Positions 17,801 through 26,193 of a stretch of DNA of 64,000 nt are shown here, piece after piece. The notes beneath the pieces were generated by a model, which was not told where the DNA came from, ran no database searches, and saw only the letters and a program-made list of their open reading frames with translations. The stretch comes from Alkalibacillus almallahensis (GTDB taxonomy: Bacteria; Bacillota; Bacilli; Bacillales; Alkalibacillaceae), in the NCBI RefSeq assembly GCF_011761495.1, contig NZ_JAASRU010000001.1:1-64000 (forward strand), read 5' to 3'. Within the stretch, counting starts at the first letter, position 1. Each line of letters starts with the position of its first letter. Position numbers and translations under genes: made by a program.

Positions 17801-18254
17801 TGTGTCAGTCCTAGACACACCTTCATTCTTATATGGCTTACGACTTGGTGAAGAAATAGCTGTTGAAATTGAGCAAGGAAAAACATTAATGGTTAAGCTT
17901 GTATCAGTCGGAGAAGCTCAAAAAGATGGAACGCGTGTGGTTTACTTTGAATTAAATGGTCAGCCACGAGAAGTCATTGTGCGTGATGAAAGTGTTCAAG
18001 ATGTCACGCAGGCACGTGTTAAAGTTGATGAAGGCAATGCAAACCATATTGGTGCGTCTATGCCTGGTACAGTGGTTAGTGTATTAGTAAAAGAAGGTGA
18101 GCAAGTGAAGAAAAATGATCACCTGATGATTACAGAATCCATGAAAATGGAAACAACCATACAAGCACCGTTTGATGGTAAAGTGAAACGAATTCTTGTA
18201 AAAGATGGAGAGTCGTTAGAATCTGGGGATTTACTTGTTGAAATGGATTCATAA
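14808..18254 (+). CDS. pycA: Pyruvate carboxylase
   Basis: ATP- and biotin-dependent carboxylation of pyruvate to oxaloacetate, refilling the TCA cycle. The 1148-aa single chain has the biotin carboxylase domain (about 1-455, with the ATP-grasp loop GGGGRGMR and RDCSIQRRHQKVVE), the carboxyltransferase domain (about 530-800, starting TTFRDAHQSLLATRVR), the tetramerisation and allosteric region, and the biotinyl domain ending the protein with the biotin-accepting Lys in ESMKME. Length equals B. subtilis PycA. TGGAGG lies 9 bases before the ATG. It is followed immediately by structured repeat copy B; an ftsW homologue (ylaO), expected just upstream, is absent. Confidence 0.98.
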   Translation: MADLKSFNKVLVANRGEIAIRVFRACTEMNIRTVAIYSEEDTGSYHRYKADESYLIGQGKKPIDAYLDIEGIIELAKEVDVDAIHPGYGFLSENIEFAKRCEEEGITFIGPSSDLLHTFGDKVRAREAAVNADIPVIPGTDGPVSSVEEVETFVEEHGLPIMIKAALGGGGRGMRIVRTRQSLRDSYERAKSEARAAFGSDEVYVEKLVEQPKHIEVQILGDHQGDIVHLYERDCSIQRRHQKVVEIAPSISLDEKQREDICDAAVKLMNSVDYVNAGTVEFLVTEDEFFFIEVNPRVQVEHTITEMITGIDIVQSQIRIAMGYTLHSHDVGIPRQEDVITHGYAIQSRVTTEDPLNQFMPDTGKIMAYRTGGGFGVRLDAGNGFQGAVISPHYDSLLVKVSTWALTFEQAAHKMVRNLKEFRIRGIKTNIPFLENVIQHNKFLNGTYDTTFIDTTPELFVFSKRFDRGTKLLSYLGYTTVNAPAATGVDKKPLFSNPRLPDVDKHSPYPNGTKQILEEHGPKAVADWLSEQNEVQLTDTTFRDAHQSLLATRVRSKDLYQVAEPTAKLLPNLFSVEMWGGATFDVSYRFLKEDPWERLQTLREKMPNVLFQMLLRASNAVGYKNYPDNVIDDFVEQSAEAGIDIFRIFDSLNWVEGMIPAIEAVRKQNKVAEAAICYTGDILDPKRDKYDLDYYVNLAKTLEEAGAHILGIKDMAGLLKPEAAYQLISALKEAVSIPIHLHTHDTSGNGIMMYSRAVEAGVDAVDVATSAMAGSTSQPSANSLYYALEGSSKQPNVDIASYNYLSRYWEDIRQYYNQFENGLKSPHPEVYFHEMPGGQYSNLQQQAKAVGLGDRWDEVKEMYRNVNDMFGDIVKVTPSSKIVGDMALFMVQNELTVDDVYEKGESLDFPDSVVEFFQGYIGQPYKGFPKELQRIVLKGREAIETRPGKTLKPVNFEALKEQLYEKLDRQVTPFEIVSYALYPKVFLDYQKFVDQYGDVSVLDTPSFLYGLRLGEEIAVEIEQGKTLMVKLVSVGEAQKDGTRVVYFELNGQPREVIVRDESVQDVTQARVKVDEGNANHIGASMPGTVVSVLVKEGEQVKKNDHLMITESMKMETTIQAPFDGKVKRILVKDGESLESGDLLVEMDS

Positions 18255-18255
18255 T

Positions 18256-18543
18256 AAGAGGCTGAGACAAAAGAATAATTAGTTATACAAATAACGAATG
18301 TTTGAAATAGTTATAGGTGAGCAGTAATAAAGCGGAATCAAAACACGTAGACGCCTGCGGGAATAGCACGCGTCTCGAGACCCCGCAAGCCCCGCTTTTG
18401 GGCTGAGGAGACTCGAGCCGTGCCCGCGGCAAGCGAAGTGTTTTGATGGAGCGTGAATCAAGTAATAAACCCGAACGATTTAATTTTCAATTAAATCGTT
18501 CGGGTTTTACTTTGCTTTATGGGGTTTTGTCTCAGCCTTTTTA
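18256..18543 (+). repeat. Structured MITE-like element, short copy B
   Basis: Second copy of the element at 8540-8966, in the same orientation and again between convergent genes (pycA and ctaA). Perfect 14-bp terminal inverted repeats, AGGCTGAGACAAAA (18259-18272) and TTTTGTCTCAGCCT (18525-18538). ATCAAAACAC near the 5' part pairs with GTGTTTTGAT further on. The 3' hairpin is 19 bp (18467-18485 with 18489-18507). Against copy A one C-G pair is an A-T pair and one C-G pair is lost on both sides, so the stem is kept. It probably also ends pycA transcription. Confidence 0.82.
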
Positions 18544-18544
18544 A

Positions 18545-19453
18545 TTAAATGGAACGTCTTGCAATCATAATCATGTAACATAATAACGCAAAGAATAGTG
18601 AAATAATCACAGCATGGAGTAACGCAATGGTCGCATTTAGCATCGTTATGATAATTAATGCTCCTAAAACGACTTGGAATACAATTAATAATGATGCAAT
18701 CGTCCAACCATATAATAAAAAGTTATTTTGACGATAGTGACGGAGAATGTAAATAAGTAAACCAATCACCCAAACAAATAATAAACCTGCTAATAAACGA
18801 TGGCCCATATGAACAGCTTGTTCAACTGAGAAACTACTAAGGGCAAATGGATTATCATTTGAACAGAATGGCCAGCCACCACATACGAGACTTGATTGCT
18901 TGTGGCGGACAAGGGCCCCTGTATAAACTACAATTAACGTATATACGAATAAACTATATAGGTGGACACGAATTGTTTTTGGAATCTTGACCATTGTCGT
19001 ATGAAGTTTCTCATCGACGTTAAAAATAATGGCAGCCAGTAAAAATACTGAAGCGAACGAAACTAGAGAGATCCCAAAGTGTAATGCTTTAATAAGTGGT
19101 GTTTGTTCAATCAGAACAGCAGCTGCACCTAATAAGGACTGAATAACGATAAAAAGAATCGTAATAAATATCAGAAATTTAGTTTCTTTGATTTGTGAAT
19201 AGTATTTCCGAGCCTGGTAAGACAATAGTAAAATGATTATTATAGCGACTCCAGAAACCATCCGATGACTATATTCAATGATCATTTCAATGTTTATGTC
19301 AGCCGGTATAAGTGTGCCATGGCAGAGTGGCCAACTTCTGCCACAACCTAAACCTGATTCTGTTTTTGTTACAAGGGCGCCGCCAACTAAAACGAAAAAC
19401 ATCGTTATGACAGATACAACAGCAACGACCTTAGGATGTAAGATATATTTCAA
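18545..19453 (-). CDS. ctaA: Heme A synthase
   Basis: Membrane enzyme that oxidises the C8 methyl of heme O to give heme A for cytochrome oxidase. The start is taken as TTG at 19453, 11 bases after GAGGTG, giving 302 aa (B. subtilis 306); the frame stays open 42 codons further upstream but without a good ribosome site. Eight hydrophobic segments are seen. The N-terminal GGALVTKTESGLGCGRSWPLCHG with its Cys pair, HRMVSG, and the second-half counterparts HKQSSLVCGGWPFC and HMGHRLLAG hold the heme-ligand His residues. It is divergent from ctaB. Confidence 0.96.
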   Translation of the reverse strand: MKYILHPKVVAVVSVITMFFVLVGGALVTKTESGLGCGRSWPLCHGTLIPADINIEMIIEYSHRMVSGVAIIIILLLSYQARKYYSQIKETKFLIFITILFIVIQSLLGAAAVLIEQTPLIKALHFGISLVSFASVFLLAAIIFNVDEKLHTTMVKIPKTIRVHLYSLFVYTLIVVYTGALVRHKQSSLVCGGWPFCSNDNPFALSSFSVEQAVHMGHRLLAGLLFVWVIGLLIYILRHYRQNNFLLYGWTIASLLIVFQVVLGALIIITMLNATIALLHAVIISLFFALLCYMIMIARRSI

Positions 19454-19631
19454 TGTCTTGTTGACACCTCTTTTCATGACTATCCATTTCATAGTACATC
19501 TTAATATAAATATGGCCCAAGCGAAAATATAAAACGTTACAAAATTATAACAATCTATTGAATAATGCCATGAAAACAAGGCTTAGTCGTTTTAAAACTT
19601 TATTAAATATGCTAAGTTTAAATTGTGGAGA

Positions 19632-19664
19632 TTTCTCACAGATTTTTCACAGATTCTTCACAAC
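19632..19664 (-). promoter_or_regulatory. Three 11-bp direct repeats, possible ResD sites between ctaA and ctaB
   Basis: TCACAGA at 19636, TCACAGA at 19647 and TCACAAC at 19658 have a spacing of exactly 11 bases, one helical turn. On the minus strand they read TTGTGAA, TCTGTGA and TCTGTGA, like the TTGTGAA-type core bound by ResD. Both cta operons are ResD-controlled in B. subtilis. The whole 331-base stretch 19454-19784 has no gene. Confidence 0.5.
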
Positions 19665-19707
19665 TTAAGATTTTTTATATGATTAAATAGAAGTGGCAGA
19701 TGTAACA

Positions 19708-19716
19708 TGATACAAT
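19708..19716 (+). promoter_or_regulatory. Extended -10 element before ctaB
   Basis: TGATACAAT (TG at 19708-19709, TACAAT at 19711-19716). No good -35 at the expected distance. Confidence 0.5.
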
Positions 19717-19784
19717 AGTTTTGTAATACATTGTCATATTTTATCCTTTTCAATGTAGAAAGGTTGAGAGGTAGGTCGAATGCT

Positions 19785-20723
19785 ATGAGTGAAGTGCGCT
19801 CAGCAGAAAAAGCGACGACCAATATCGTTGATCAATCCCAATCTAGCGTAAAATCACTATGGGCAGACTTTTTGGCGCTAATTAAAATTGGCATTATTAA
19901 CTCCAATTTAATTACAACTTTTGCAGGTTTTTGGTTGGCATTACATTTCACGAACCAAAATCCGCTTGAGCATTGGGGAACATTCCTCTTAGTCATGCTC
20001 GGAACAGCCTTGGTTATCGCTGGTGGTTGTGTCATTAATAATTATTATGACCGCGATATTGATATTGATATGGGACGTACTAAATCACGTCCTACGATTA
20101 CTGGTACAATTCCTCTACCTGTTATCTTAGGGTTAGGTATTGCTTTTTCTGTTATTGGTTTATTAACTTTATATGCAACAACAATACAGGCAGCCTTGTT
20201 CGGTTTTATGGGCTGGTTTGTCTATGTTGTCTTGTATACAATGTGGTCTAAGCGAAAGTATACTATTAATACCGTTGTCGGAAGTTTTTCAGGTGCAGCA
20301 CCGCCATTAATTGGTTGGGCTGCTGTTGATAGCACTTTACATCCGGCGGCATTTGTATTATTTTTAATTATGTTTATATGGCAAACACCACATTTTCTAG
20401 CGCTAGCTATACGTAAAAAGGATGACTATGCGAATGCTGGAGTGCCAATGCTTCCATCTGTTTATGGTAATGAAATCACTAAAAGACAAATGGTAATCTA
20501 TACAGCTTGTTTATTACCATTACCATTATACTTTTTCCAATTAGGTATGGTCTTTATTGTGTTTGCTACATTATTAAACATAGGATGGTTCATCTTAGGG
20601 TTATATGGTTTTCTGATGAAAGATGATCAGAAATGGGCAAAATGGATGTTCATATATTCCCTTAATTATTTAACATTGTTTTTCGTGGGATTAGTTGTTG
20701 CAACAATTCCATCATTCTTGTGA
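19785..20723 (+). CDS. ctaB: Protoheme IX farnesyltransferase (heme O synthase)
   Basis: Adds a farnesyl group to protoheme IX to make heme O, the substrate of CtaA. The 312-aa membrane protein of the UbiA family has the prenyl-diphosphate motif NNYYDRDIDIDMGRTKSRP and a second Asp-containing motif in KKDDYANAGVPM. Eight or nine membrane segments. The ATG at 19785 is preceded by AGAGGTAGG at 19767-19775; open frame upstream lacks a site. First gene of ctaBCDEF. Confidence 0.96.
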   Translation: MSEVRSAEKATTNIVDQSQSSVKSLWADFLALIKIGIINSNLITTFAGFWLALHFTNQNPLEHWGTFLLVMLGTALVIAGGCVINNYYDRDIDIDMGRTKSRPTITGTIPLPVILGLGIAFSVIGLLTLYATTIQAALFGFMGWFVYVVLYTMWSKRKYTINTVVGSFSGAAPPLIGWAAVDSTLHPAAFVLFLIMFIWQTPHFLALAIRKKDDYANAGVPMLPSVYGNEITKRQMVIYTACLLPLPLYFFQLGMVFIVFATLLNIGWFILGLYGFLMKDDQKWAKWMFIYSLNYLTLFFVGLVVATIPSFL

Positions 20724-20726
20724 TTC

Positions 20727-20753
20727 AATTAAGAAATTTTTATTTTCTTAATT
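20727..20753 (+). other. AT-rich hairpin between ctaB and ctaC
   Basis: AATTAAGAAA/TTTCTTAATT, a perfect 10-bp stem with a 7-base loop. A stem-loop between these genes partly limits read-through in B. subtilis; this one may act likewise or affect mRNA processing. Confidence 0.5.
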
Positions 20754-20818
20754 AATGAATAAATATGCTTTGGGCATAAAACAACAATGAATTAAGAGAA
20801 AGAGAGGTATCAAACAAA

Positions 20819-22123
20819 ATGAAAGGCTGGATGAGTCGGTTTAAAGCTGTATTCGCTTTAACAGTCATGGCCCTAATCCTTTCAGGTTGTGGCGAGTCAT
20901 TTTTAAGTGCGTTACAACCGAGTGGTGAGGGAGCCTCGATGCTTCTAGACCTAATGATCTTAAGTATCGTGATTATGTTATTTGTCTTTGTTATCGTCAT
21001 GATTATTTATGTCTTTGTTATCTTCAAGTTCCGTCAAAAGAAAGGACAAGAAGATATTGTGCCGAAACAGGTTGAAGGTAGTCACGCCCTTGAGACATTA
21101 TGGACAGTGATTCCAATTATTTTACTCCTCATTTTGGCAGTTCCAACTATTCAGTATACGTTTGCATTAGCAGACACTAGTCCAGAAACGACTGAAGAAG
21201 GGGAAGAACTTGATCAAATTTGGGTAGATGTAACCGGGAGCCAATATTGGTGGCATTTTGAATATCGAGATTTAGAAGTCACTACAAGTCAAGAGTTATA
21301 CATCCCAACTGATCGTCGAGTGAACTTATCAATGATTTCTAATGACGTTATTCACTCATTCTGGGTTCCAACAATCCAAGGTAAGATGGACGTTAACCCT
21401 ACAGGAAATAAAAATGAGATGTATATCCAAGCAGAAGAAGAAGGGGTATATTGGGGTAAATGTGCTGAGTTATGTGGTCCGTCTCACTCACTCATGGACT
21501 TCAAGATTGTAGCTGTAAGCCCAGGAGAGTTTGAACAATGGGTAGAAGATATGCAATCTGTTTCTGGTGAAGAAGAACCAGAATCTGAAACAGCACAAGC
21601 AGGACAACAAGTATTTGCAGATAATTGTATGTCTTGTCACGCAATAGGTTCTTCTCCAAATAAAACAGGACCAAACCTCACAAATTTTGCTGATCGTGAA
21701 AAGTTAGCTGGAGTCTTTGACATGAACGAAGAAAATCTTCGTGAATGGATTGCTACTAAAGGTGAAGAAATGAAACCTGGTAACTCCATGATGGATGCTC
21801 CATATGACTTAAGCGATGAAGAAATTAATCAAGTGATGGAATACTTAATGACACTAAGCCCTAGTGACGTAACACCTGAAAGTGCTAATAATGGTGTTTA
21901 TGAAGATTCTGATTTAAGTGGATTATTCCCAGAAGAATCTGAAGGTGAAGGCTCTGGTGAAGGTGAAGGAAATAGCGATTCTGAAGGAAATAATAATTCT
22001 GAATCAGGTTCAGATTCAGAGTCAGGAAACAACGAATCGTCTGGAAATAATTCTGAGGGTGATTCTGAAGGTAGTTCTAGCGAGAACTCTAATGATAATT
22101 CAGATAGTAACTCAGATGAGTAA
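20819..22123 (+). CDS. ctaC: Cytochrome c oxidase subunit II with fused cytochrome c (caa3 type)
   Basis: Electron-entry subunit of the caa3 oxidase. It is a lipoprotein: LSGC puts the lipidated Cys at residue 24. Two membrane helices follow (about 38-70 and 95-120). The CuA site is complete, with HSFW and KCAELCGPSHSLMDFK. A cytochrome c domain (about 262-350) has the heme-binding CMSCH and Met ligand region KPGNSMM. The last 63 residues (from about 21932) are a tail of Glu, Ser, Gly, Asn and Asp, not usual for the family. AGAGG lies about 12 bases before the ATG. Confidence 0.96.
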   Translation: MKGWMSRFKAVFALTVMALILSGCGESFLSALQPSGEGASMLLDLMILSIVIMLFVFVIVMIIYVFVIFKFRQKKGQEDIVPKQVEGSHALETLWTVIPIILLLILAVPTIQYTFALADTSPETTEEGEELDQIWVDVTGSQYWWHFEYRDLEVTTSQELYIPTDRRVNLSMISNDVIHSFWVPTIQGKMDVNPTGNKNEMYIQAEEEGVYWGKCAELCGPSHSLMDFKIVAVSPGEFEQWVEDMQSVSGEEEPESETAQAGQQVFADNCMSCHAIGSSPNKTGPNLTNFADREKLAGVFDMNEENLREWIATKGEEMKPGNSMMDAPYDLSDEEINQVMEYLMTLSPSDVTPESANNGVYEDSDLSGLFPEESEGEGSGEGEGNSDSEGNNNSESGSDSESGNNESSGNNSEGDSEGSSSENSNDNSDSNSDE

Positions 22124-22159
22124 TGTATAGAGACTTATGAATAGAGGGAGGTTACAAGC

Positions 22160-24016
22160 GTGAGCACGACAGCTAATCAAAAAGCTGGTATTGGTTCAGT
22201 TTTATGGGATTACCTTACTACGGTTGACCATAAAAAAATCGCTATTCTCTACCTAATCGGCGGAATGTTTTTCTTCCTAGTAGGTGGACTTCAGGCGATG
22301 CTGATCCGTATACAGCTAATTGTACCTGAAAATGAATTCCTTTCAGCGCAATTTTATAACGAAGTGTTAACGATGCACGGAACAACCATGATTTTCTTAG
22401 CAGCCATGCCGCTCTTATTTGCGCTCATGAATGCTGTATTGCCACTACAAATCGGTGCGCGGGACGTTGCATTTCCATTTGTAAACGCACTAGGATTTTG
22501 GTTATTCTTCTTCGGAGGGATATTTTTAAACATATCTTGGTTTACAGGTGGCGCACCTGATGCTGGTTGGACAGCATACGCACCACTATCAGTCTTTTCA
22601 GAAGGCCATGGTGTAGATTATTACTCAATTGGTTTACAGATTGCAGGTTTTGGTACATTAATGGCAGGTATCAACTTCCTTGTTACCGTGATTAATATGC
22701 GTGCACCAGGCATGACATATATGCGTATGCCGCTATTTACGTGGACATCATTTATTGCAAGTGTTTTAATTCTATTTGCATTCCCAGCTTTAACAGTTGG
22801 TTTATTCCTTTTAACATTTGATCGGTTATTTGGAGCAAATTTCTTCAACCCAGATATGGGTGGTAATGCTATTATTTGGGAGCACTTATTCTGGATCTTC
22901 GGACACCCAGAAGTTTACATCTTAATTCTCCCAGCATTCGGTGTGTTTAGTGAAGTTATACCAGCATTCGCTAAAAAACGTTTGTTTGGTTATTCATCCA
23001 TGGTATTTGCGACGATCTTAATCGCATTCCTTGGTTTCATGGTATGGGCACACCATATGTTTACCGTAGGACTTGGCCCAATTGCTAACTCAATCTTTGC
23101 GGTTGCAACAATGGCAATTGCTGTTCCCACAGGTATTAAGATCTTTAACTGGTTATTTACTTTATGGGGCGGCCAAATCAGGATGACATCGCCGATGGTC
23201 TTTGCTCTCGGTTTTATACCAACCTTTACCATTGGTGGTATGACAGGTGTTATGTTGGCATCAGCCGCGGCTGACTTCCAATATCACGACTCTTACTTCG
23301 TTGTAGCACACTTCCACTACGTCATCGTGGGTGGTGTTGTACTTGGTATTTTTGCAGGTCTTATTTATTGGTGGCCGAAGATGTTTGGTACGTTATTAAA
23401 TGAGAAGCTAAACCATTGGTTCTTTTGGTTATTCTTTATTGGTTTCCATTTAACATTCTTCTTACAACACTTCCTTGGTTTAATGGGAATGCCACGTCGT
23501 TATTGGACGTACCTTGAAGGTCAAAACCTAGACTTGTTTAATTTAATTAGTACTATAGGTGCCTTCTTTATGGCAGTCGGTACACTTGTATTCTTATACA
23601 ATGTTGTGAAGACACAAATGAAAGGTGAAAAAGTTTCTGGAGACCCTTGGGATGCACGTACGCTTGAATGGTCCATTCCATCACCTCCACCTTTCTATAA
23701 CTTTAAACAAGAACCACTTGTACGTGGTTTAGATCCTTTATGGATTGAAAAAATGCAAGGGAACGGCAAAATCCAGCCTGCTGAACCATTAGGTGACATT
23801 CATATGCCTAACCGTTCATTGACACCGTTTATGATCTCACTTGGCTTATTTATAGCCGGTTTCGGTATTATGTATCAAGGCGGTATGTGGGTTCTAGCTG
23901 GTATCGGATTTGCGACAACACTTGGTTCAATGTTATATCGTTCCTTGAAAGATGATATTGGTTATCATGTTCATAAAGAAGAATTAGAAGAAGAGGGGGA
24001 TGGTTCGAATGGCTGA
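22160..24016 (+). CDS. ctaD: Cytochrome c oxidase subunit I
   Basis: Catalytic heme-copper subunit that reduces oxygen and pumps protons. The 618-aa protein has the 12 core helices with MHGTTM (low-spin heme His), WIFGHPEVYILILPAFG (CuB His and cross-linked Tyr), WAHHMFTVG (CuB His pair) and HFHYVIVGG (heme a3 and heme a His). Two further C-terminal helices are as in Bacillus CtaD. The start is GTG, preceded by GAGGGAGG. It overlaps ctaE by 8 bases. Confidence 0.98.
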   Translation: MSTTANQKAGIGSVLWDYLTTVDHKKIAILYLIGGMFFFLVGGLQAMLIRIQLIVPENEFLSAQFYNEVLTMHGTTMIFLAAMPLLFALMNAVLPLQIGARDVAFPFVNALGFWLFFFGGIFLNISWFTGGAPDAGWTAYAPLSVFSEGHGVDYYSIGLQIAGFGTLMAGINFLVTVINMRAPGMTYMRMPLFTWTSFIASVLILFAFPALTVGLFLLTFDRLFGANFFNPDMGGNAIIWEHLFWIFGHPEVYILILPAFGVFSEVIPAFAKKRLFGYSSMVFATILIAFLGFMVWAHHMFTVGLGPIANSIFAVATMAIAVPTGIKIFNWLFTLWGGQIRMTSPMVFALGFIPTFTIGGMTGVMLASAAADFQYHDSYFVVAHFHYVIVGGVVLGIFAGLIYWWPKMFGTLLNEKLNHWFFWLFFIGFHLTFFLQHFLGLMGMPRRYWTYLEGQNLDLFNLISTIGAFFMAVGTLVFLYNVVKTQMKGEKVSGDPWDARTLEWSIPSPPPFYNFKQEPLVRGLDPLWIEKMQGNGKIQPAEPLGDIHMPNRSLTPFMISLGLFIAGFGIMYQGGMWVLAGIGFATTLGSMLYRSLKDDIGYHVHKEELEEEGDGSNG

Positions 24017-24629
24017 AGACGTTCTTAAATCAGGTGATCTGCCTGAGAATCCTGAAAGAGCCACCCTTGAAGGCCGTAACAAATTTATGGGCTTTTGGTT
24101 CTTCCTAGGCGGAGAAACTGTTTTATTCGCAAGTTTGTTTGGTACCTTTTTAGCTTTACGTAATTCCAATGCTGGTGGTCCAGCAGCAGAAGACATCTTT
24201 GGATTAGGTCTTGTTTTCATTATGACGGTGCTTCTTTTAACAAGTTCACTGACAAGTGTTTACGCTATGTATCACATGAAAAACAATGACTTTAAGAAGA
24301 TGCAATTATGGTTAGGAATTACAGTTGTCCTCGGACTCGGCTTCTTGGGCATGGAGATTTATGAATTTTATCATTACGTGCATGGTTATGAATTTGGCTT
24401 TACGACATCAGCCTTTTCTAGTGCTTTCTATACACTGGTAGGCTTCCACGGTGCACACGTTGCATTTGGTTTATCGTGGTTTGTAGCGCTCATGATTCGT
24501 AATGCAAAACGTGGTTTGAACTTATACAACGCTCCGAAGTTCTATATTGGTAGTCTTTATTGGCACTTCATTGACGTCGTATGGGTATTCATTTTCACAG
24601 TTGTATACTTGCTAGGAAAGGTGGGCTAA
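24009..24629 (+). CDS. ctaE: Cytochrome c oxidase subunit III
   Basis: Core membrane subunit of the caa3 oxidase, 206 aa, five helices. Family stretches seen: NKFMGFWFFLGGETVLFASLF, VGFHGAHVAFGLSW and LYWHFIDVVWVFIFTVVYL. The ATG at 24009 follows GAGGGGG by 8 bases and overlaps the end of ctaD; an in-frame GTG at 24000 is less likely. Confidence 0.97.
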   Translation: MAEDVLKSGDLPENPERATLEGRNKFMGFWFFLGGETVLFASLFGTFLALRNSNAGGPAAEDIFGLGLVFIMTVLLLTSSLTSVYAMYHMKNNDFKKMQLWLGITVVLGLGFLGMEIYEFYHYVHGYEFGFTTSAFSSAFYTLVGFHGAHVAFGLSWFVALMIRNAKRGLNLYNAPKFYIGSLYWHFIDVVWVFIFTVVYLLGKVG

Positions 24630-24632
24630 TCG

Positions 24633-24962
24633 ATGGCAGATCACACCAATTCCGTAGAAAACTCAGAGAAGCATGAATTTTATAAGAAAAAGCATCGCGA
24701 GCAAATGAAACATCAAGTTGTCACGTTTGTGATGATGATTGCCTTCACGCTAATTGCTTTTGGCTTAGTTATTGCAGAAGTGAGTGCGATGTTTACTATT
24801 CCAATTATTTTAGTCTTAGCCGCTGTGCAAGTTCTTTTCCAATTATATTACTTTATGCATATGAATGAGGAAGGCCATCAGTGGCCAGCAGTAATGATCT
24901 ATTCTGGTATATTTGCTGCTGTTTTAACCATTCTTGCGCTTACGACTATTACATGGTGGTAA
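24633..24962 (+). CDS. ctaF: Cytochrome c oxidase subunit IV
   Basis: Small subunit of the quinol/cytochrome c oxidase, 109 aa, with a polar N-terminus followed by three hydrophobic helices, and the family's LAAVQVLFQLYYFMHMNEEGH. It starts 3 bases after ctaE. In B. subtilis ctaG follows; here a strong terminator and a peptide transporter operon intervene. Confidence 0.95.
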   Translation: MADHTNSVENSEKHEFYKKKHREQMKHQVVTFVMMIAFTLIAFGLVIAEVSAMFTIPIILVLAAVQVLFQLYYFMHMNEEGHQWPAVMIYSGIFAAVLTILALTTITWW

Positions 24963-24971
24963 AGATTCTAA

Positions 24972-25004
24972 AAGAGCTCAGATCAATTCTGAGCTCTTTT
25001 TTTG
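24972..25004 (+). terminator. Intrinsic terminator after ctaF
   Basis: AAAGAGCTCAGA/TCTGAGCTCTTT perfect stem with a 5-base loop and T7. Confidence 0.95.
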
Positions 25005-25078
25005 TTCAATTATTGCTCAATATCAGTCAATATTTTGAGGATGGTTGTCATAAAATTATAAAAAGATTGCAAATAGGC

Positions 25079-25107
25079 TTGATTATTTTCTCGATATTAA
25101 GTATATT
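25079..25107 (+). promoter_or_regulatory. Probable promoter of the dipeptide transporter operon
   Basis: TTGATT (25079-25084) and TATATT (25102-25107) with a 17-base spacer. Two partial CodY-like sequences follow in the leader: AATTTCGAAAATT at 25121 (two bases shorter than the box) and AATTTTCGGCAAAGG at 25149 (four mismatches). Confidence 0.5.
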
Positions 25108-25173
25108 TAACTACATACAGAATTTCGAAAATTCACAAAAGTAGCACTAATTTTCGGCAAAGGGGGAGGTAAC

Positions 25174-26193
25174 ATGTCGGATACGATATTAGAATTAAAT
25201 AATTTACATACACATTTTTTTACAGATAGTGGTGAAATACCTGCTGTTGATGGCGTCAGTTTTCATGTAAATAAGGGTGAAGTTGTGGGTGTAGTTGGTG
25301 AGTCAGGTTGTGGTAAAAGCGTGACATCACTTTCTGTTATGCAATTAGTTCCAAGCCCGCCTGGACGAATTGTTAGCGGTGAGATTAATTTTAAAGGTGA
25401 AAATCTTGCTTTTGCCTCTGAAAAAAGAATGAGGCAAATACGTGGAAATGAGATTGCCATGATTTTTCAGGAACCGATGACTTCATTAGACCCTTTGTAT
25501 TCGATAGGAAATCAGTTAGTTGAAGCAATTCGAATGCACAATAAAATGTCTAAAAAAGAAGCCCGTTTAAAAGCTATAGAAATGTTAGATTTAGTAGGTA
25601 TTCCACGTGCTTCAGAAGTGGTTGATGAGTTTCCTCATCAACTTTCTGGCGGAATGCGTCAGCGCGTTATGATTGCGATGGCAATGGCTTGTGATCCGGA
25701 ACTTTTGATAGCTGATGAACCGACTACTGCCTTAGATGTTACGATCCAAGCCCAAATTCTTGATCTAATGCGTGATTTAAATAAACAAAAAGATACTGGC
25801 ATATTATTGATTACACATGACTTAGGGGTTGTAGCTGAAATGTGTGATCGAGTGGTTGTGATGTATGCAGGTCAGGTGGTAGAAGAAGGAACAGTTCGTG
25901 AAATATTGAAAGATCCGAAACATCCATATACAAAAGGCTTAATACGCTCGCTTCCTAATCTTCATGAAAAGGAACAAAAACTATATTCTATTCCTGGTAC
26001 TGTTCCAAAAGTAACCATGGATTCTGTAGGTTGTCGATTTGCTCCGCGCTGTGAATATGCATTTGGTCGTTGTTTTAGTGAGAACCCAGCTCTATATGAA
26101 ACAGAAGATCATCGATACGCTCGTTGTTTCTTGTATGACGACTTTGAAGAACAGGAGGTGGCAACACATGCAGGAACCGATTCTAGAAGTTAA
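25174..26193 (+). CDS. dppD: Dipeptide/oligopeptide ABC transporter ATPase (DppD type)
   Basis: One of the two ATPases energising peptide uptake, 339 aa. Walker A GESGCGKS (about 40-47), Q-loop [11 protein letters not shown], signature LSGGMRQR, Walker [13 protein letters not shown] and H-loop LLITHDLG are intact. The C-terminal oligopeptide-transporter extension has the Cys set [14 protein letters not shown], typical of the family's iron-sulfur or zinc site. GGGGGAGG precedes the ATG. It overlaps dppF by 26 bases. Substrate (di- or oligopeptide, or nickel) is not decided by the ATPase. Confidence 0.94.
   Translation: MSDTILELNNLHTHFFTDSGEIPAVDGVSFHVNKGEVVGVVGESGCGKSVTSLSVMQLVPSPPGRIVSGEINFKGENLAFASEKRMRQIRGNEIAMIFQEPMTSLDPLYSIGNQLVEAIRMHNKMSKKEARLKAIEMLDLVGIPRASEVVDEFPHQLSGGMRQRVMIAMAMACDPELLIADEPTTALDVTIQAQILDLMRDLNKQKDTGILLITHDLGVVAEMCDRVVVMYAGQVVEEGTVREILKDPKHPYTKGLIRSLPNLHEKEQKLYSIPGTVPKVTMDSVGCRFAPRCEYAFGRCFSENPALYETEDHRYARCFLYDDFEEQEVATHAGTDSRS

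Noticed and set aside
18279-18461. 60-codon open frame on the minus strand in repeat copy B
   Set aside because: Same repeat-derived frame as in copy A; no ribosome site or protein-like composition.
24881-25144. 87-codon open frame across the end of ctaF
   Set aside because: It covers the ctaF terminator and the dpp promoter and is mostly out-of-frame ctaF sequence.
26039-26167. N-terminal extension of the DppF ATPase
   Set aside because: Out-of-frame dppD sequence; the true start at 26168 has a strong ribosome site.
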